Positions 1 to 6,793 of a DNA stretch of 12,106 nt are shown here, piece by piece; the stretch's first letter is position 1; every line of letters starts with the position of its first letter. The DNA comes from DATEMK01 sp035275625 (lineage in GTDB: Bacteria; Bacteroidota; Bacteroidia; AKYH767-A; OLB10). The notes under the pieces are model-generated. The model saw only the letters and a list, made by a program, of their open reading frames with translations. It made no database searches and had not been told where the DNA came from. The position numbers and the translations under genes were made by a program. The stretch spans positions 1 to 12,106 of the forward strand of contig DATEMK010000628.1 in assembly GCA_035275625.1 (NCBI GenBank), read 5' to 3'.

Positions 1-34
1 TGACTGGTGTTCTTTCAACAACCAGTTTGTTCAT
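1..34 (-). CDS. Possible N-terminus of a gene running off the left edge
   Basis: On the minus strand an ATG at 34-32 opens a frame that stays open to the window edge and would encode MNKLVVERTPV. An in-frame stop lies upstream, so this ATG is a sensible start. Eleven codons are too few to recognise a family. No clear ribosome binding site is seen: a GGAG lies about 15 bases upstream, which is too far to count. The support is only an open frame on the same strand as pheS, so this is tentative. Confidence 0.25.
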   Translation of the reverse strand, partial: MNKLVVERTPV

Positions 35-197
35 GGTCAGTGAAAAGAACTCCAAGCACAGGCATTATTATATGTACTTTATTTTATAATTTATGATTTC
101 TAATTTCCCATTCCCCTCATTTCCTCACAACAAACCATTTTATCCAAAATAAAAAGCGCGGTAAGTTAATATACCTTTTTGAAAAAAAACATTGCGG

Positions 198-217
198 GTT
201 TTACGTAGTTTTATGTA
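198..217. promoter_or_regulatory. Tandem 10-bp direct repeat, possible regulator site
   Basis: GTTTTACGTA (198-207) is followed immediately by GTTTTATGTA (208-217), identical at 9 of 10 positions. The pair is flanked by GGG on the left (196-198) and CCC on the right (219-221). Two adjacent 10-bp copies put both half-sites on the same face of the helix, as is common for response-regulator sites. It would lie about 165 bases upstream of the possible left-edge gene. The regulatory role is inferred only. Confidence 0.35.
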
Positions 218-302
218 ACCCTATTCAAAAGACAATTGGAGGTTTTACCAGGTAACAAGGAAAATCAGGCATATCAAGCGAAAGATACTGATACCAGTTA
301 AA

Positions 303-329
303 AAGTTTTACTTAACGAAGAAAAAACTT
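303..329 (-). terminator. Possible weak terminator downstream of pheS
   Basis: Read on the minus strand, AAGTTTT (329-323) can pair with AAAACTT (309-303) across a 13-base loop, and a short T-rich run follows. The stem has 7 bp and only one G-C pair, so it would be weak. It sits about 40 bases past the pheS stop, where a terminator is expected. Confidence 0.25.
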
Positions 330-368
330 GCAATCAACATTTAAAAGATCACTATCAATCAAAGAATT

Positions 369-1391
369 TTAACTCATTCCTTTGAATTGCCTCAAAAAGC
401 GCACATCATTTTCCGAAAAAATCCGTAAATCTTTTATCCCGAATTTAAGCATGGCAATGCGCTCGATACCCATTCCAAAAGCAAAGCCGGAATAACGCTG
501 CGAGTCAATTTTGCAATTTTCCAAAACCTGGGGATCAACCATTCCGCATCCCATAATTTCAACCCAGCCCGAGTATTTGCAAACATTGCAGCCTTTCCCT
601 CCGCAGATAAAGCACGAAACATCCATTTCAGCCGATGGTTCGGTAAAAGGAAAGTAGGAGGGACGCAAACGGATGTCCATCTTTTCACCGAACATTTCCT
701 GTGCAAAATACAACAAGGTCTGTTTCATATCGGCAAATGAAACACCTTCATCAATATACAATCCTTCCACCTGGTGAAAAAAACAATGCGCACGTGCAGA
801 GATCGCTTCATTGCGATACACCCTTCCGGGAGAAATGGTTCTTATCGGGGGTTTTGAGTTTTCCATCACCCGAACCTGTACCGAAGAAGTATGTGTGCGC
901 AATGCAATATCAGGATCGGTTTCAATAAAAAAAGTATCCTGCATATCGCGCGCAGGATGATTTTCAGGAAAGTTAAGCGCTGTGAAATTATGCCAGTCAT
1001 CTTCAATTTCAGGGCCTTCACTCACAGTGTATCCTATATGATTAAATATAGAAACAATTTTATTCCTTATTATAGTAAGCGGATGCAGACTTCCCAATGG
1101 CATGGATTCACCCGGAAGCGTCAAATCAGTTTCCTCTTTTGCCTTCTGCTCTCCCGAAAAGGAATCTTTAAAAGTGTTAAGCTTTTCTTCAGCTTTTACT
1201 TTTAATTCATTCACCCATCGTCCGTAATCTTTGCGCAAAGACGGCTCAATGTCTTTCATCTTCGAAAAAAGATCACCGAGAATGCCTTTTTTACTAAGAA
1301 ATTTTAAACGGAAATTTTCAAGCTCTTCTTTCGATTCAGCTTTAAAAGATTCAACTTCTGAAATAAGGGTTTTTATTTCCTGGTCTTCCAT
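369..1391 (-). CDS. pheS: Phenylalanyl-tRNA synthetase alpha subunit
   Basis: PheS is the catalytic subunit of the heterotetrameric PheRS, which charges tRNA-Phe in the cytoplasm. The 340-residue length fits the family. The N-terminal 80 or so residues are charged and helical, matching the tRNA-binding coiled coil. The class II core follows: GSLHPLT at about 100-106, motif 2 from YRNEA to FFHQVEGLYID (192-214), RPSYFPFTEPSAEMD (243-257), and motif 3 GFAFGMGIERIAML (302-315). A cysteine cluster C260-x2-C263-x4-C268-x2-C271 sits just after the FTEPSAE motif and looks like a small metal site absent from the E. coli enzyme as I recall it. The start is a normal ATG. pheT is not adjacent, which is common in Bacteroidota. 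No own promoter box is visible; the leader is filled by the palindromic repeat at 1401-1489. Confidence 0.97.
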   Translation of the reverse strand: MEDQEIKTLISEVESFKAESKEELENFRLKFLSKKGILGDLFSKMKDIEPSLRKDYGRWVNELKVKAEEKLNTFKDSFSGEQKAKEETDLTLPGESMPLGSLHPLTIIRNKIVSIFNHIGYTVSEGPEIEDDWHNFTALNFPENHPARDMQDTFFIETDPDIALRTHTSSVQVRVMENSKPPIRTISPGRVYRNEAISARAHCFFHQVEGLYIDEGVSFADMKQTLLYFAQEMFGEKMDIRLRPSYFPFTEPSAEMDVSCFICGGKGCNVCKYSGWVEIMGCGMVDPQVLENCKIDSQRYSGFAFGMGIERIAMLKFGIKDLRIFSENDVRFLRQFKGMS

Positions 1392-1400
1392 CCTGAATAG

Positions 1401-1489
1401 GTTAACTATGTTAATTGTGTTAATTATGTTTATTAGATTCCACCGATCAACTTAGTCAACATAATTAACACAATTAACCTAATTAACTA
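1401..1489. repeat. Palindrome of 9-bp tandem units (element A)
   Basis: The left arm has four 9-bp units at 1401, 1410, 1419 and 1428 (gttaactat, gttaattgt, gttaattat, gtttattag). The right arm has four at 1454, 1463, 1472 and 1481 (agtcaacat, aattaacac, aattaacct, aattaacta). Bases 1410-1430 and 1458-1478 form a perfect 21-bp inverted repeat with a 27-base loop, and pairing continues outward with a few mismatches. The right arm overlaps the PPIase stop codon (1487-1489), and the left arm ends 9 bases before the pheS start. A transcript running from the PPIase gene into pheS would carry this hairpin right before the pheS start codon. Confidence 0.85.
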
Positions 1490-2173
1490 CTGCACCACCT
1501 TAACAGTCATCTTCACATCCTTCACAGGACGGTCGCCCGGCTTGGTTTGAACAGCAGCAATTTTATCAATGACTTCCATTCCTGAAATAACTTCACCATA
1601 AACAGTATAGAGCATATCAAGCGGAGGAAAACCGCCATTTGTTGTGTATTCTTTACGTTGTTCAGCAGTATATTTTACTGCTCTTCCGGCATCAAATTGA
1701 TTTAATTCGGCATCCGAAAATTTCTTTCCCTGCACAATGTAAAACTGGCAGCCGCTGGAAGCCTTTTCTGGATTTTCAGTTCGCGCTGCGCACAAGGCAC
1801 CTTTCTTATGAATCAATGCAGGATTGAATTCAGCAGGAATCGTATAACCAATATCACCGCCTCCCAGCATTTCATCAGGTCCGGCAGTTTTTGATTTAGG
1901 ATCACCACCCTGGATCATAAAATCTTTTATCACCCGGTGAAACAATGTTCCGTTATAAAAGCCTTCTTTGGCAATCTTCAGGAAATTGTCACGGTGCTTA
2001 GGAGTTTCATTGTACAATTTAACTTTCATGGTTCCATAATCTGTAGTAATGGAAACGATTTGGTCTTTAGATGCAGGCGCTTTTGCTCCGGCAGGTTCTT
2101 TTTTATCCTGTGCTGCAAGGTTAAGTGTTAACATTGCAATAAGCACAACAGATATTGAAATCTTTTTTTTCAT
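1487..2173 (-). CDS. Secreted cyclophilin-type peptidyl-prolyl cis-trans isomerase
   Basis: This enzyme catalyses cis-trans isomerisation of X-Pro bonds and assists folding of exported proteins. Residues 1-22 form a Sec signal peptide (KKK n-region, hydrophobic core, LAAQ before D23), so the mature protein is periplasmic or secreted. A short Ala/Pro/Lys linker precedes the cyclophilin domain (about 40-228). Hallmarks are FHRVIKDFMIQGGDP (78-92), with R80 and Q88 at the positions of the catalytic Arg and Gln, plus QFYIV (143-147) and LDMLYTVYGEV (185-195). An insert at about 150-183, rich in charged residues, lengthens the domain relative to cyclophilin A. The start is ATG with an A-rich leader. 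On the complementary strand of 2203-2210 a near match to the -7 box (TAAACTTG) could serve as its promoter. It lies upstream of pheS on the same strand; shared transcription is possible, but the functions are unrelated. Confidence 0.93.
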   Translation of the reverse strand: MKKKISISVVLIAMLTLNLAAQDKKEPAGAKAPASKDQIVSITTDYGTMKVKLYNETPKHRDNFLKIAKEGFYNGTLFHRVIKDFMIQGGDPKSKTAGPDEMLGGGDIGYTIPAEFNPALIHKKGALCAARTENPEKASSGCQFYIVQGKKFSDAELNQFDAGRAVKYTAEQRKEYTTNGGFPPLDMLYTVYGEVISGMEVIDKIAAVQTKPGDRPVKDVKMTVKVVQ

Positions 2174-2187
2174 ATTTACGTATTATA

Positions 2188-2195
2188 TATTTTTG
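2188..2195 (+). promoter_or_regulatory. Bacteroidota-type -7 box for the small lipoprotein
   Basis: TATTTTTG matches the TAnnTTTG consensus exactly and lies 38 bases before the ATG at 2234, in the short divergent gap. No clear -33 TTTG is seen at the expected distance, and the AT-rich setting makes chance matches possible. Confidence 0.4.
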
Positions 2196-2233
2196 TGAGG
2201 TGCAAGTTTAATTAAAATTTAAGTGAAAACACA

Positions 2234-2596
2234 ATGAAAAAGCAAACATTAAGAACCCTGGTTATAATTTTTTTCTTTTTTGGGATAACAGCTTCCATGC
2301 ATTCCTGCCGTAAGAAAGGACCTGCTGATGCGCTCATAACGGTAACTGACAGCCTTGCCAGGAATATTGGCGGAGCCAAAGTAGTTCTCAGGCAGGACAG
2401 CGTCATCAGCCAGAATACGGGAGCGCAGGCAAATGTTCACCAGGAAGGAACCACCGATTTAAACGGGCAGGTGGCTTTTTCTTTTCCGCTCGAAGCCGTG
2501 CTTAATGTGGAGGTTTCAAAAGGCGCATTATATGTAAAAGATTATATCCGCCTGGAGCAATCAAAGCAGGTGGAAAAAACGGTGGTTTTGAAATAA
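2234..2596 (+). CDS. Small lipoprotein with a beta-sandwich-like domain
   Basis: The 120-residue product begins with a lipoprotein signal: MKK, a hydrophobic stretch (LVIIFFFFGI), and a cysteine at position 25 in the context SMHSC. The residues after the cysteine are RKKG, which would follow lipidation. The mature part reads like one small carboxypeptidase-regulatory or Ig-like beta-sandwich unit: an ITVTD strand, GGAKVVLRQD, TDLNGQVAFSFP (about 74-85) and a final KTVVLK strand. The pattern V-x-G-A-x-V ... T-D-x-x-G resembles repeats found in many Bacteroidota surface proteins. I do not recognise a specific function. It is divergent from the PPIase gene and 128 bases upstream of the Smr gene, so co-transcription with the latter is possible but not shown. 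Confidence 0.8.
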   Translation: MKKQTLRTLVIIFFFFGITASMHSCRKKGPADALITVTDSLARNIGGAKVVLRQDSVISQNTGAQANVHQEGTTDLNGQVAFSFPLEAVLNVEVSKGALYVKDYIRLEQSKQVEKTVVLK

Positions 2597-2724
2597 ACTG
2601 GGAAAAAAGCCGGAGTAATATTCCCCGTTACCTGTCAGATACATTCATTTGCCGGCTGCTGTCATCCTTCCATTGTTTTATTATTTGCATGTCATCTTGA
2701 AGCAATAAAATTAAATTCGCATTT

Positions 2725-3792
2725 ATGAAATTCAATGTAGGAGACAAAGTAAGCTTTCTTAATGAAAATCTTTCGGGAAGAATTACCCGCATTATTAATG
2801 AAGGAATTTGTAAAGTGGAAACTGGTGACGGTTTTGAAATTGATGCAAATGAAAAAGAACTGGTGCTTGTCAGCAAAGCAGAAACTTCAGAAGTGCCATC
2901 TTCTATTGAAATCATCAAGCCGCTGATTGAACCCATCCTGAAATTAAACACTGATTTATTTTCAATTCTTGAAAACGATGCCATTCATTTTGTTTCCATG
3001 CCTGCAGAGGATATGCAGGTGCTCACAGGCGGTGTAAATTTTTATCTCATCAACAAAACAGGTTGCCTGCTGCATTTTTCTTTTTCTGTAAAAATTAAAA
3101 ATAAATTTTTCGGGCTTGTTTCAGGAAGCGTTGAGCCGCAATCAGAATTTTTGCTCCTCAATAAAAAACGTCCTGATATGATTGACTGGCAAAATTTTAT
3201 TTTACAATTTATTTTATTTAAGGAAGACGAATACAAAATTATTGCCCCGGTTAATAATGAATTGCCCCTGCTGCTGCCTGATCTTAAAGCAGAATTTGAC
3301 CAATTGAAAGGAATGGAATCTTATTCCAAAACGATAAAGCTGGTTGCTGTTGGAAAAGAAACGGAGGTTGATATGGAAGAATTGAAAAAGAAATTCTCAA
3401 AAGATGAAGAGACTTCACGCAAAAGCGAACCGGGCGAAACCAGGGAAGCAGCGAAAGAAAAAATTCCTCCGCGAAAAACTCCTTTTCAACAGGATACTTC
3501 AGCTATTATCCGGAATGATGCAGAAGTTGATTTGCATATTCAGCATTTGGTGGATGATTACAAGCATCTTTCAAATGCAGAATTAATGCAGATACAATTA
3601 AAAAAATTCCGCAGGGAAATGGATAATGCCATCAAAAATCATTATCACAAAATTATTTTTATACACGGAGTGGGCAATGGAGTTCTGAGAACCGAAATTT
3701 TACGTGAGCTTCGCGCTTATTCCGGTGTGCGTTACATTGATGCTCCTTTTGAAAAATATGGTTTCGGAGCTACTGAAGTGATTTTAATTTGA
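2725..3792 (+). CDS. DUF2027/Smr-domain protein
   Basis: The 355-residue protein has three parts. Residues 1-50 (VGDKVSFLNENLSGRI...ICKVETGDGFEID) look like a small SH3/KOW-type barrel. Residues about 65-205 form a beta-rich region typical of the Bacteroidota DUF2027 family. A charged linker (about 215-262, rich in Lys and Glu) leads to a C-terminal Smr domain (about 266-354) with the hallmark VDLHI (268-272) and HGVGNGVLR (314-322). Smr domains are known as nucleic-acid nucleases or binding modules, best studied at the C-terminus of MutS2; here there is no MutS ATPase, so this is a stand-alone form. A role in RNA or DNA cleavage, or in ribosome rescue as reported for some Smr proteins, is possible but inferred. 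The gene converges on the RNA methyltransferase, with palindrome B between them. The start is ATG and no clear -7 box is seen. Confidence 0.9.
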   Translation: MKFNVGDKVSFLNENLSGRITRIINEGICKVETGDGFEIDANEKELVLVSKAETSEVPSSIEIIKPLIEPILKLNTDLFSILENDAIHFVSMPAEDMQVLTGGVNFYLINKTGCLLHFSFSVKIKNKFFGLVSGSVEPQSEFLLLNKKRPDMIDWQNFILQFILFKEDEYKIIAPVNNELPLLLPDLKAEFDQLKGMESYSKTIKLVAVGKETEVDMEELKKKFSKDEETSRKSEPGETREAAKEKIPPRKTPFQQDTSAIIRNDAEVDLHIQHLVDDYKHLSNAELMQIQLKKFRREMDNAIKNHYHKIIFIHGVGNGVLRTEILRELRAYSGVRYIDAPFEKYGFGATEVILI

Positions 3793-3800
3793 TTTGTAAA

Positions 3801-3864
3801 GCCACAGATTCACAGATTATTTATATTATTCTTACTGCGCATTCTTAATCTGTGAATCTGTGGC
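3801..3864. repeat. Palindrome of 8-bp units (element B)
   Basis: Bases 3801-3819 (gccacagattcacagatta) and 3846-3864 form a perfect 19-bp inverted repeat with a 26-base loop. Each arm contains two 8-bp units (cacagatt twice on the left, aatctgtg twice on the right). It begins 8 bases after the Smr stop codon. The right arm lies inside the methyltransferase frame, whose stop codon (3832-3834) falls in the loop. Its position between convergent genes fits a bidirectional terminator, although no strong T-run follows either arm. Confidence 0.88.
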
Positions 3865-4389
3865 AATTTGTTTTTTAAAAAAATCCCAAATAACAATTCC
3901 TGCACAAACAGCAATGTTCAGCGAATGTTTTGTTCCGGATTGAGGAACTTCAATTGCCAAATCCGAAACGCTGACAACGGCTTCATCCACTCCGCTGGCT
4001 TCATTGCCAAAAACAATTGCATATTTTGAACCAGGTGATGAAGCAAATTCATTAAGCAAAATGCTCCGGGTGGTTTGTTCAATGGAAATAATTTTATAGT
4101 TGTTGTTTTTTAATTCGGTAATAGCGTCCAGTGTGTTTTGAAAATATTTCCATCGGACAGTTTCAGTTGCGCCTAAAGCTGTTTTTTGAATTTCACGGTG
4201 AGGTGGTTGTGCTGTAATGCCGCATATATAAATGGCTTCTGCTGAAAATGCATCTGCTGTCCGGAAAACTGACCCTGCATTGTGTGCGCTGCGGACATTA
4301 TCCAATACAATTATCAAAGGAATTTTTTTTGAATCTTTAAATTCTGAAACAGATTTTCTGCCCAATTCCGGCATTGTGAGTTTTCGCAT
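3832..4389 (-). CDS. SpoU/TrmH-family RNA 2'-O-methyltransferase
   Basis: This is a SPOUT-fold enzyme that transfers a methyl group from S-adenosylmethionine to a ribose 2'-OH in tRNA or rRNA. All three SpoU motifs are present: motif 1 VRSAHNAGSVFRTADAF (32-48) with N37 and R43; motif 2 IVFGNEASGVDE (125-136) with E130; motif 3 VPQSGTKHSLNIAVCAGIVIW (148-168), which contributes to the SAM-binding knot. At 185 residues it is the short form, lacking the N-terminal substrate-binding domain of TrmH or RlmB, and is closer in size to TrmL-like proteins; the exact target cannot be told. The C-terminal ten residues (ATDSQIKNAQ) are encoded by palindrome B and its loop, so this tail is probably not ancestral. 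The ATG start is clear, and a -7 box lies on the same strand at 4516-4509. Confidence 0.92.
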   Translation of the reverse strand: MRKLTMPELGRKSVSEFKDSKKIPLIIVLDNVRSAHNAGSVFRTADAFSAEAIYICGITAQPPHREIQKTALGATETVRWKYFQNTLDAITELKNNNYKIISIEQTTRSILLNEFASSPGSKYAIVFGNEASGVDEAVVSVSDLAIEVPQSGTKHSLNIAVCAGIVIWDFFKKQIATDSQIKNAQ

Positions 4390-4411
4390 AGTGCAAAGTA
4401 AAAGTTTATTG

Positions 4412-4493
4412 ATTGTTAAATGGCTGAATTGTTAAATTGTTTACTCTTTATTCCCTGAGGGCTGACCACTGATTACTGACTCCCGGCCACTGC
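4412..4493. repeat. Degenerate short direct repeats in the divergent gap
   Basis: ATTGTTAAAT occurs at 4412-4421 and again at 4428-4437. Further on, an ACTGA-type unit recurs loosely (ctgaccactg at 4462, attactgactc at 4472, ccggccactg at 4483). These look like decayed short-period repeats in the style of elements A, B and C, but without an inverted partner. They lie in the leader region of the methyltransferase gene on the minus strand. Confidence 0.4.
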
Positions 4494-4508
4494 CTTTATT
4501 TGGTATTT

Positions 4509-4516
4509 CAAAAATA
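4509..4516 (-). promoter_or_regulatory. -7 box for the RNA methyltransferase
   Basis: On the minus strand TATTTTTG matches TAnnTTTG exactly, about 120 bases upstream of the methyltransferase ATG. It lies in the same divergent gap as the EF-G box on the other strand. No matching -33 element is clear. Confidence 0.35.
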
Positions 4517-4568
4517 ATCCCTACTTTTAAAAACTGAATCAGGAGTTAGGAATTAAGGGAGGTTTATT

Positions 4569-4576
4569 TAACTTTG
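4569..4576 (+). promoter_or_regulatory. -7 box for the EF-G2-like gene
   Basis: TAACTTTG is an exact TAnnTTTG match, 78 bases before the EF-G2-like ATG. It would give a leader of about 70 bases that contains two very short hairpins (GGAAA/TTTCC at 4592-4603 and TGCC/GGCA at 4611-4620). A leader of this size leaves room for post-transcriptional control, but no known riboswitch is recognised. Confidence 0.5.
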
Positions 4577-4654
4577 ACTCCGTATGGGGGCGGAAACATT
4601 TCCAAAGGGATGCCACGGCAAAATCGCAAATCAAAAACTTAAAAATAAATACTT

Positions 4655-6778
4655 ATGAAAACATACGATGAAAAGCATATCAAAAACATTGTGCTCGTTG
4701 GAGCTGCGAAAACCGGCAAGACCACACTTGCCGAAACCATGATATTTGAAGCAGGATTAATTAACCGGAGAGGTACTGTGGAAGAAAAAAATACCCTTTC
4801 CGATTATCATGAAATAGAACACGAACGCGGGAATTCTGTTTATGCAACCACCATGCATACCGAATGGCGCGACTATAAGATTAACATCATTGATACTCCG
4901 GGACTGGATGATTTTATCGGTGAAGTGATTTCTTCGATTCGTGTCTGCGACACTGCAGTTATGCTGTTGAATGCGCATCATGGCGTGGAAGTGGGTTCCG
5001 AGCTTATCTGGGATTATGTGGATCAATACCGCAAGCCAACCATTTTTGCGGTGAACCAGATGGATCATGAATATGCTAACTTTAATCAATGCGTGGAACA
5101 GGCACGTAAAGTTTTCGGAAATGCAATAACGGTGATGCAGTACCCTGTGAATTCAGGACCGGGATTTAATTCCATCATTGATTTGCTCAAAATGGTGATG
5201 TACCGGTTTCCTGAAAAAGGAGGCAAGCCTGAAAAGCTTCCGATTCCTGATGATGAAAAAGAACGCGCCACAAAACTTCACAATGAATTAGTAGAAAAAG
5301 CAGCGGAGAATGATGAGAAACTAATGGAATTATATTTTGAAAAAGGAAATTTAGACGAGGATGAATTAAGAATGGGAATAAAAACAGGAATGATGAAGCA
5401 CGATGTGTTCCCGTTATTCTGTCTATCTGCAAAGAAAAATATGGGCAGCGGACGCTTGATGGGATTTATTGATAATGTAGCTCCTTCGGCTGTAGAAATG
5501 CCTCCCGAAAAAACAGATGCAGGAGATGATGTTCCCTGCGACCCGGCAAAACCAGCCGTGCTTTTTGTTTTTAAAACTTTAATTGAACCTCATCTCGGCA
5601 AGCTTACATTCTTCAAGGTCCTGGCAGGTGAAGTTGCTGCAGGTATGGATTTGGTCAATGAAAAAACAAATACCACCGAGCGCATCAACCAGCTTTTCAT
5701 TATGGATGGCAAGAACCGGAACCAGGTGGACCGTCTTAAAGCTGGCGATATCGGGTGTACTTTAAAACTAAAAAATACAACCACAAATCATACATTGAAT
5801 GGAAAGGGATCGCTGGTGAATATTGAACCTATTAAATTTCCATCTCCGCGCTACCGGGTTGCCATTGTTACAAAAAATAAAGCGGATGATGAAAAGCTGG
5901 GCGAGGTGCTGCATGAAATTCATACGGAAGATCCAACACTGGAAATTGAATTTTCAAGAGAATTAAAACAAGTTTTACTGCATGGACAGGGTGAATTACA
6001 CCTGCAGGTAACAAAGTGGAGGTTAGAACATATTTATAAAATGCAGATTGAATTCATTAAGCCAAGAATTCCATACCGCGAAACAATTCTCAAACCCGCA
6101 TTAGCTTCTTACCGTCACAAAAAACAATCAGGAGGAGCAGGACAATTTGGTGAGGTCTATATGAAAATCGAACCGGCAACTAATGGCAAAGGAACCGCTG
6201 AATACCCGATTCGCGGGACCGAAACTGTTGACCTGCCCTGGGGTGGTAAATTAGAATTTAATAATTGTATTACTGGCGGAGCCATTGATACCCGCTTTCT
6301 GCCTTCTATTTTAAAAGGAGTGATGGAGAAAATGAATGAAGGTCCTCTTACCGGCTCGTATGTGCGTGACGTAAGGGTATATGTATATGATGGCAAAATG
6401 CACCCGGTTGATTCCAACGATATATCTTTTAAAATAGCCGGCATGATGGCTTTTAAAGAAGCATTTCACCAGGCACAACCGCAATTGCTTGAACCTATAT
6501 ACGATCTGGAAGTACAGGTTCCTGAAGATTTAATGGGAGATGTGATGAGCGATCTTCAATCACGAAGAAGCCTTATTACAGGCATGGGCGCACAGGGTTC
6601 TTACCAGATTATTCGTGCACGAACTCCTTTATCTGAGCTGGATGGCTATTCAACTACTTTACGCTCCATTACACAGGGACGGGCTAAAGTGAAAACAACC
6701 TTTGCTGAATATTCACCGGTTCCTCCCGATGTTCAGAAAAAACTTTCAGAAGATTATAAGAAAACGGAAGCCCAGTAA
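4655..6778 (+). CDS. Elongation factor G-like protein (EF-G2 type)
   Basis: This 707-residue translational GTPase homologue has the five-domain EF-G layout: G domain (about 8-295), domain II (about 300-390), III (398-470), IV (475-600) and V (605-690). P-loop GAAKTGKT (16-23), NQMD (134-137, usually NKMD) and LSAK (257-260) are present. The switch regions are altered: DTPGLDDF (80-87) has Leu84 where EF-G and EF-Tu carry the catalytic His, and the usual RGITI reads RGNSV (58-62). Domain IV keeps QSGGAGQFG (491-499) and H583 in KMHPVDS, the parts that reach the decoding centre. Domain V ends with GYSTTLRSITQGRAKVKTTFAEYSPVP. This fits the Bacteroidota EF-G2 paralogue group rather than the main fusA. 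The Bacteroides thetaiotaomicron EF-G2 has been reported to support translocation without GTP hydrolysis; the same is inferred here. A -7 box lies at 4569-4576. It stands apart from rpsL/rpsG/tuf, unlike canonical fusA. Confidence 0.93.
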   Translation: MKTYDEKHIKNIVLVGAAKTGKTTLAETMIFEAGLINRRGTVEEKNTLSDYHEIEHERGNSVYATTMHTEWRDYKINIIDTPGLDDFIGEVISSIRVCDTAVMLLNAHHGVEVGSELIWDYVDQYRKPTIFAVNQMDHEYANFNQCVEQARKVFGNAITVMQYPVNSGPGFNSIIDLLKMVMYRFPEKGGKPEKLPIPDDEKERATKLHNELVEKAAENDEKLMELYFEKGNLDEDELRMGIKTGMMKHDVFPLFCLSAKKNMGSGRLMGFIDNVAPSAVEMPPEKTDAGDDVPCDPAKPAVLFVFKTLIEPHLGKLTFFKVLAGEVAAGMDLVNEKTNTTERINQLFIMDGKNRNQVDRLKAGDIGCTLKLKNTTTNHTLNGKGSLVNIEPIKFPSPRYRVAIVTKNKADDEKLGEVLHEIHTEDPTLEIEFSRELKQVLLHGQGELHLQVTKWRLEHIYKMQIEFIKPRIPYRETILKPALASYRHKKQSGGAGQFGEVYMKIEPATNGKGTAEYPIRGTETVDLPWGGKLEFNNCITGGAIDTRFLPSILKGVMEKMNEGPLTGSYVRDVRVYVYDGKMHPVDSNDISFKIAGMMAFKEAFHQAQPQLLEPIYDLEVQVPEDLMGDVMSDLQSRRSLITGMGAQGSYQIIRARTPLSELDGYSTTLRSITQGRAKVKTTFAEYSPVPPDVQKKLSEDYKKTEAQ

Positions 6779-6793
6779 ATCATGTGACCTTAG

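Larger units (their letters stand above)
35..368. other. Intergenic stretch of about 330 bases downstream of pheS
   Basis: No convincing coding frame is visible on either strand. It holds a tandem 10-bp repeat (198-217), a possible weak terminator for pheS (303-329), and an AT-rich patch at about 80-125 with degenerate runs of the type attt-nn-attt. No perfect TAnnTTTG box is seen on the minus strand. If the left-edge frame is real, this stretch is its leader and control region. Confidence 0.5.

Noticed and set aside
891..1205. Plus-strand open frame of 104 codons inside pheS
   Set aside because: It is antisense to clearly conserved PheS motifs and shows no family resemblance.
2606..2660. 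Hairpin AGCCGG/CCGGCT after the small lipoprotein gene
   Set aside because: Only 6 bp of stem with a loop near 40 bases and no T-run; likely chance.
4592..4620. Riboswitch-like structure in the EF-G2-like leader
   Set aside because: Two very short hairpins with 2-base loops do not match any riboswitch class I know.
4655..6778. Canonical fusA assignment for the EF-G gene
   Set aside because: The catalytic His is Leu, switch I is altered, and the gene does not sit with rpsL, rpsG or tuf.
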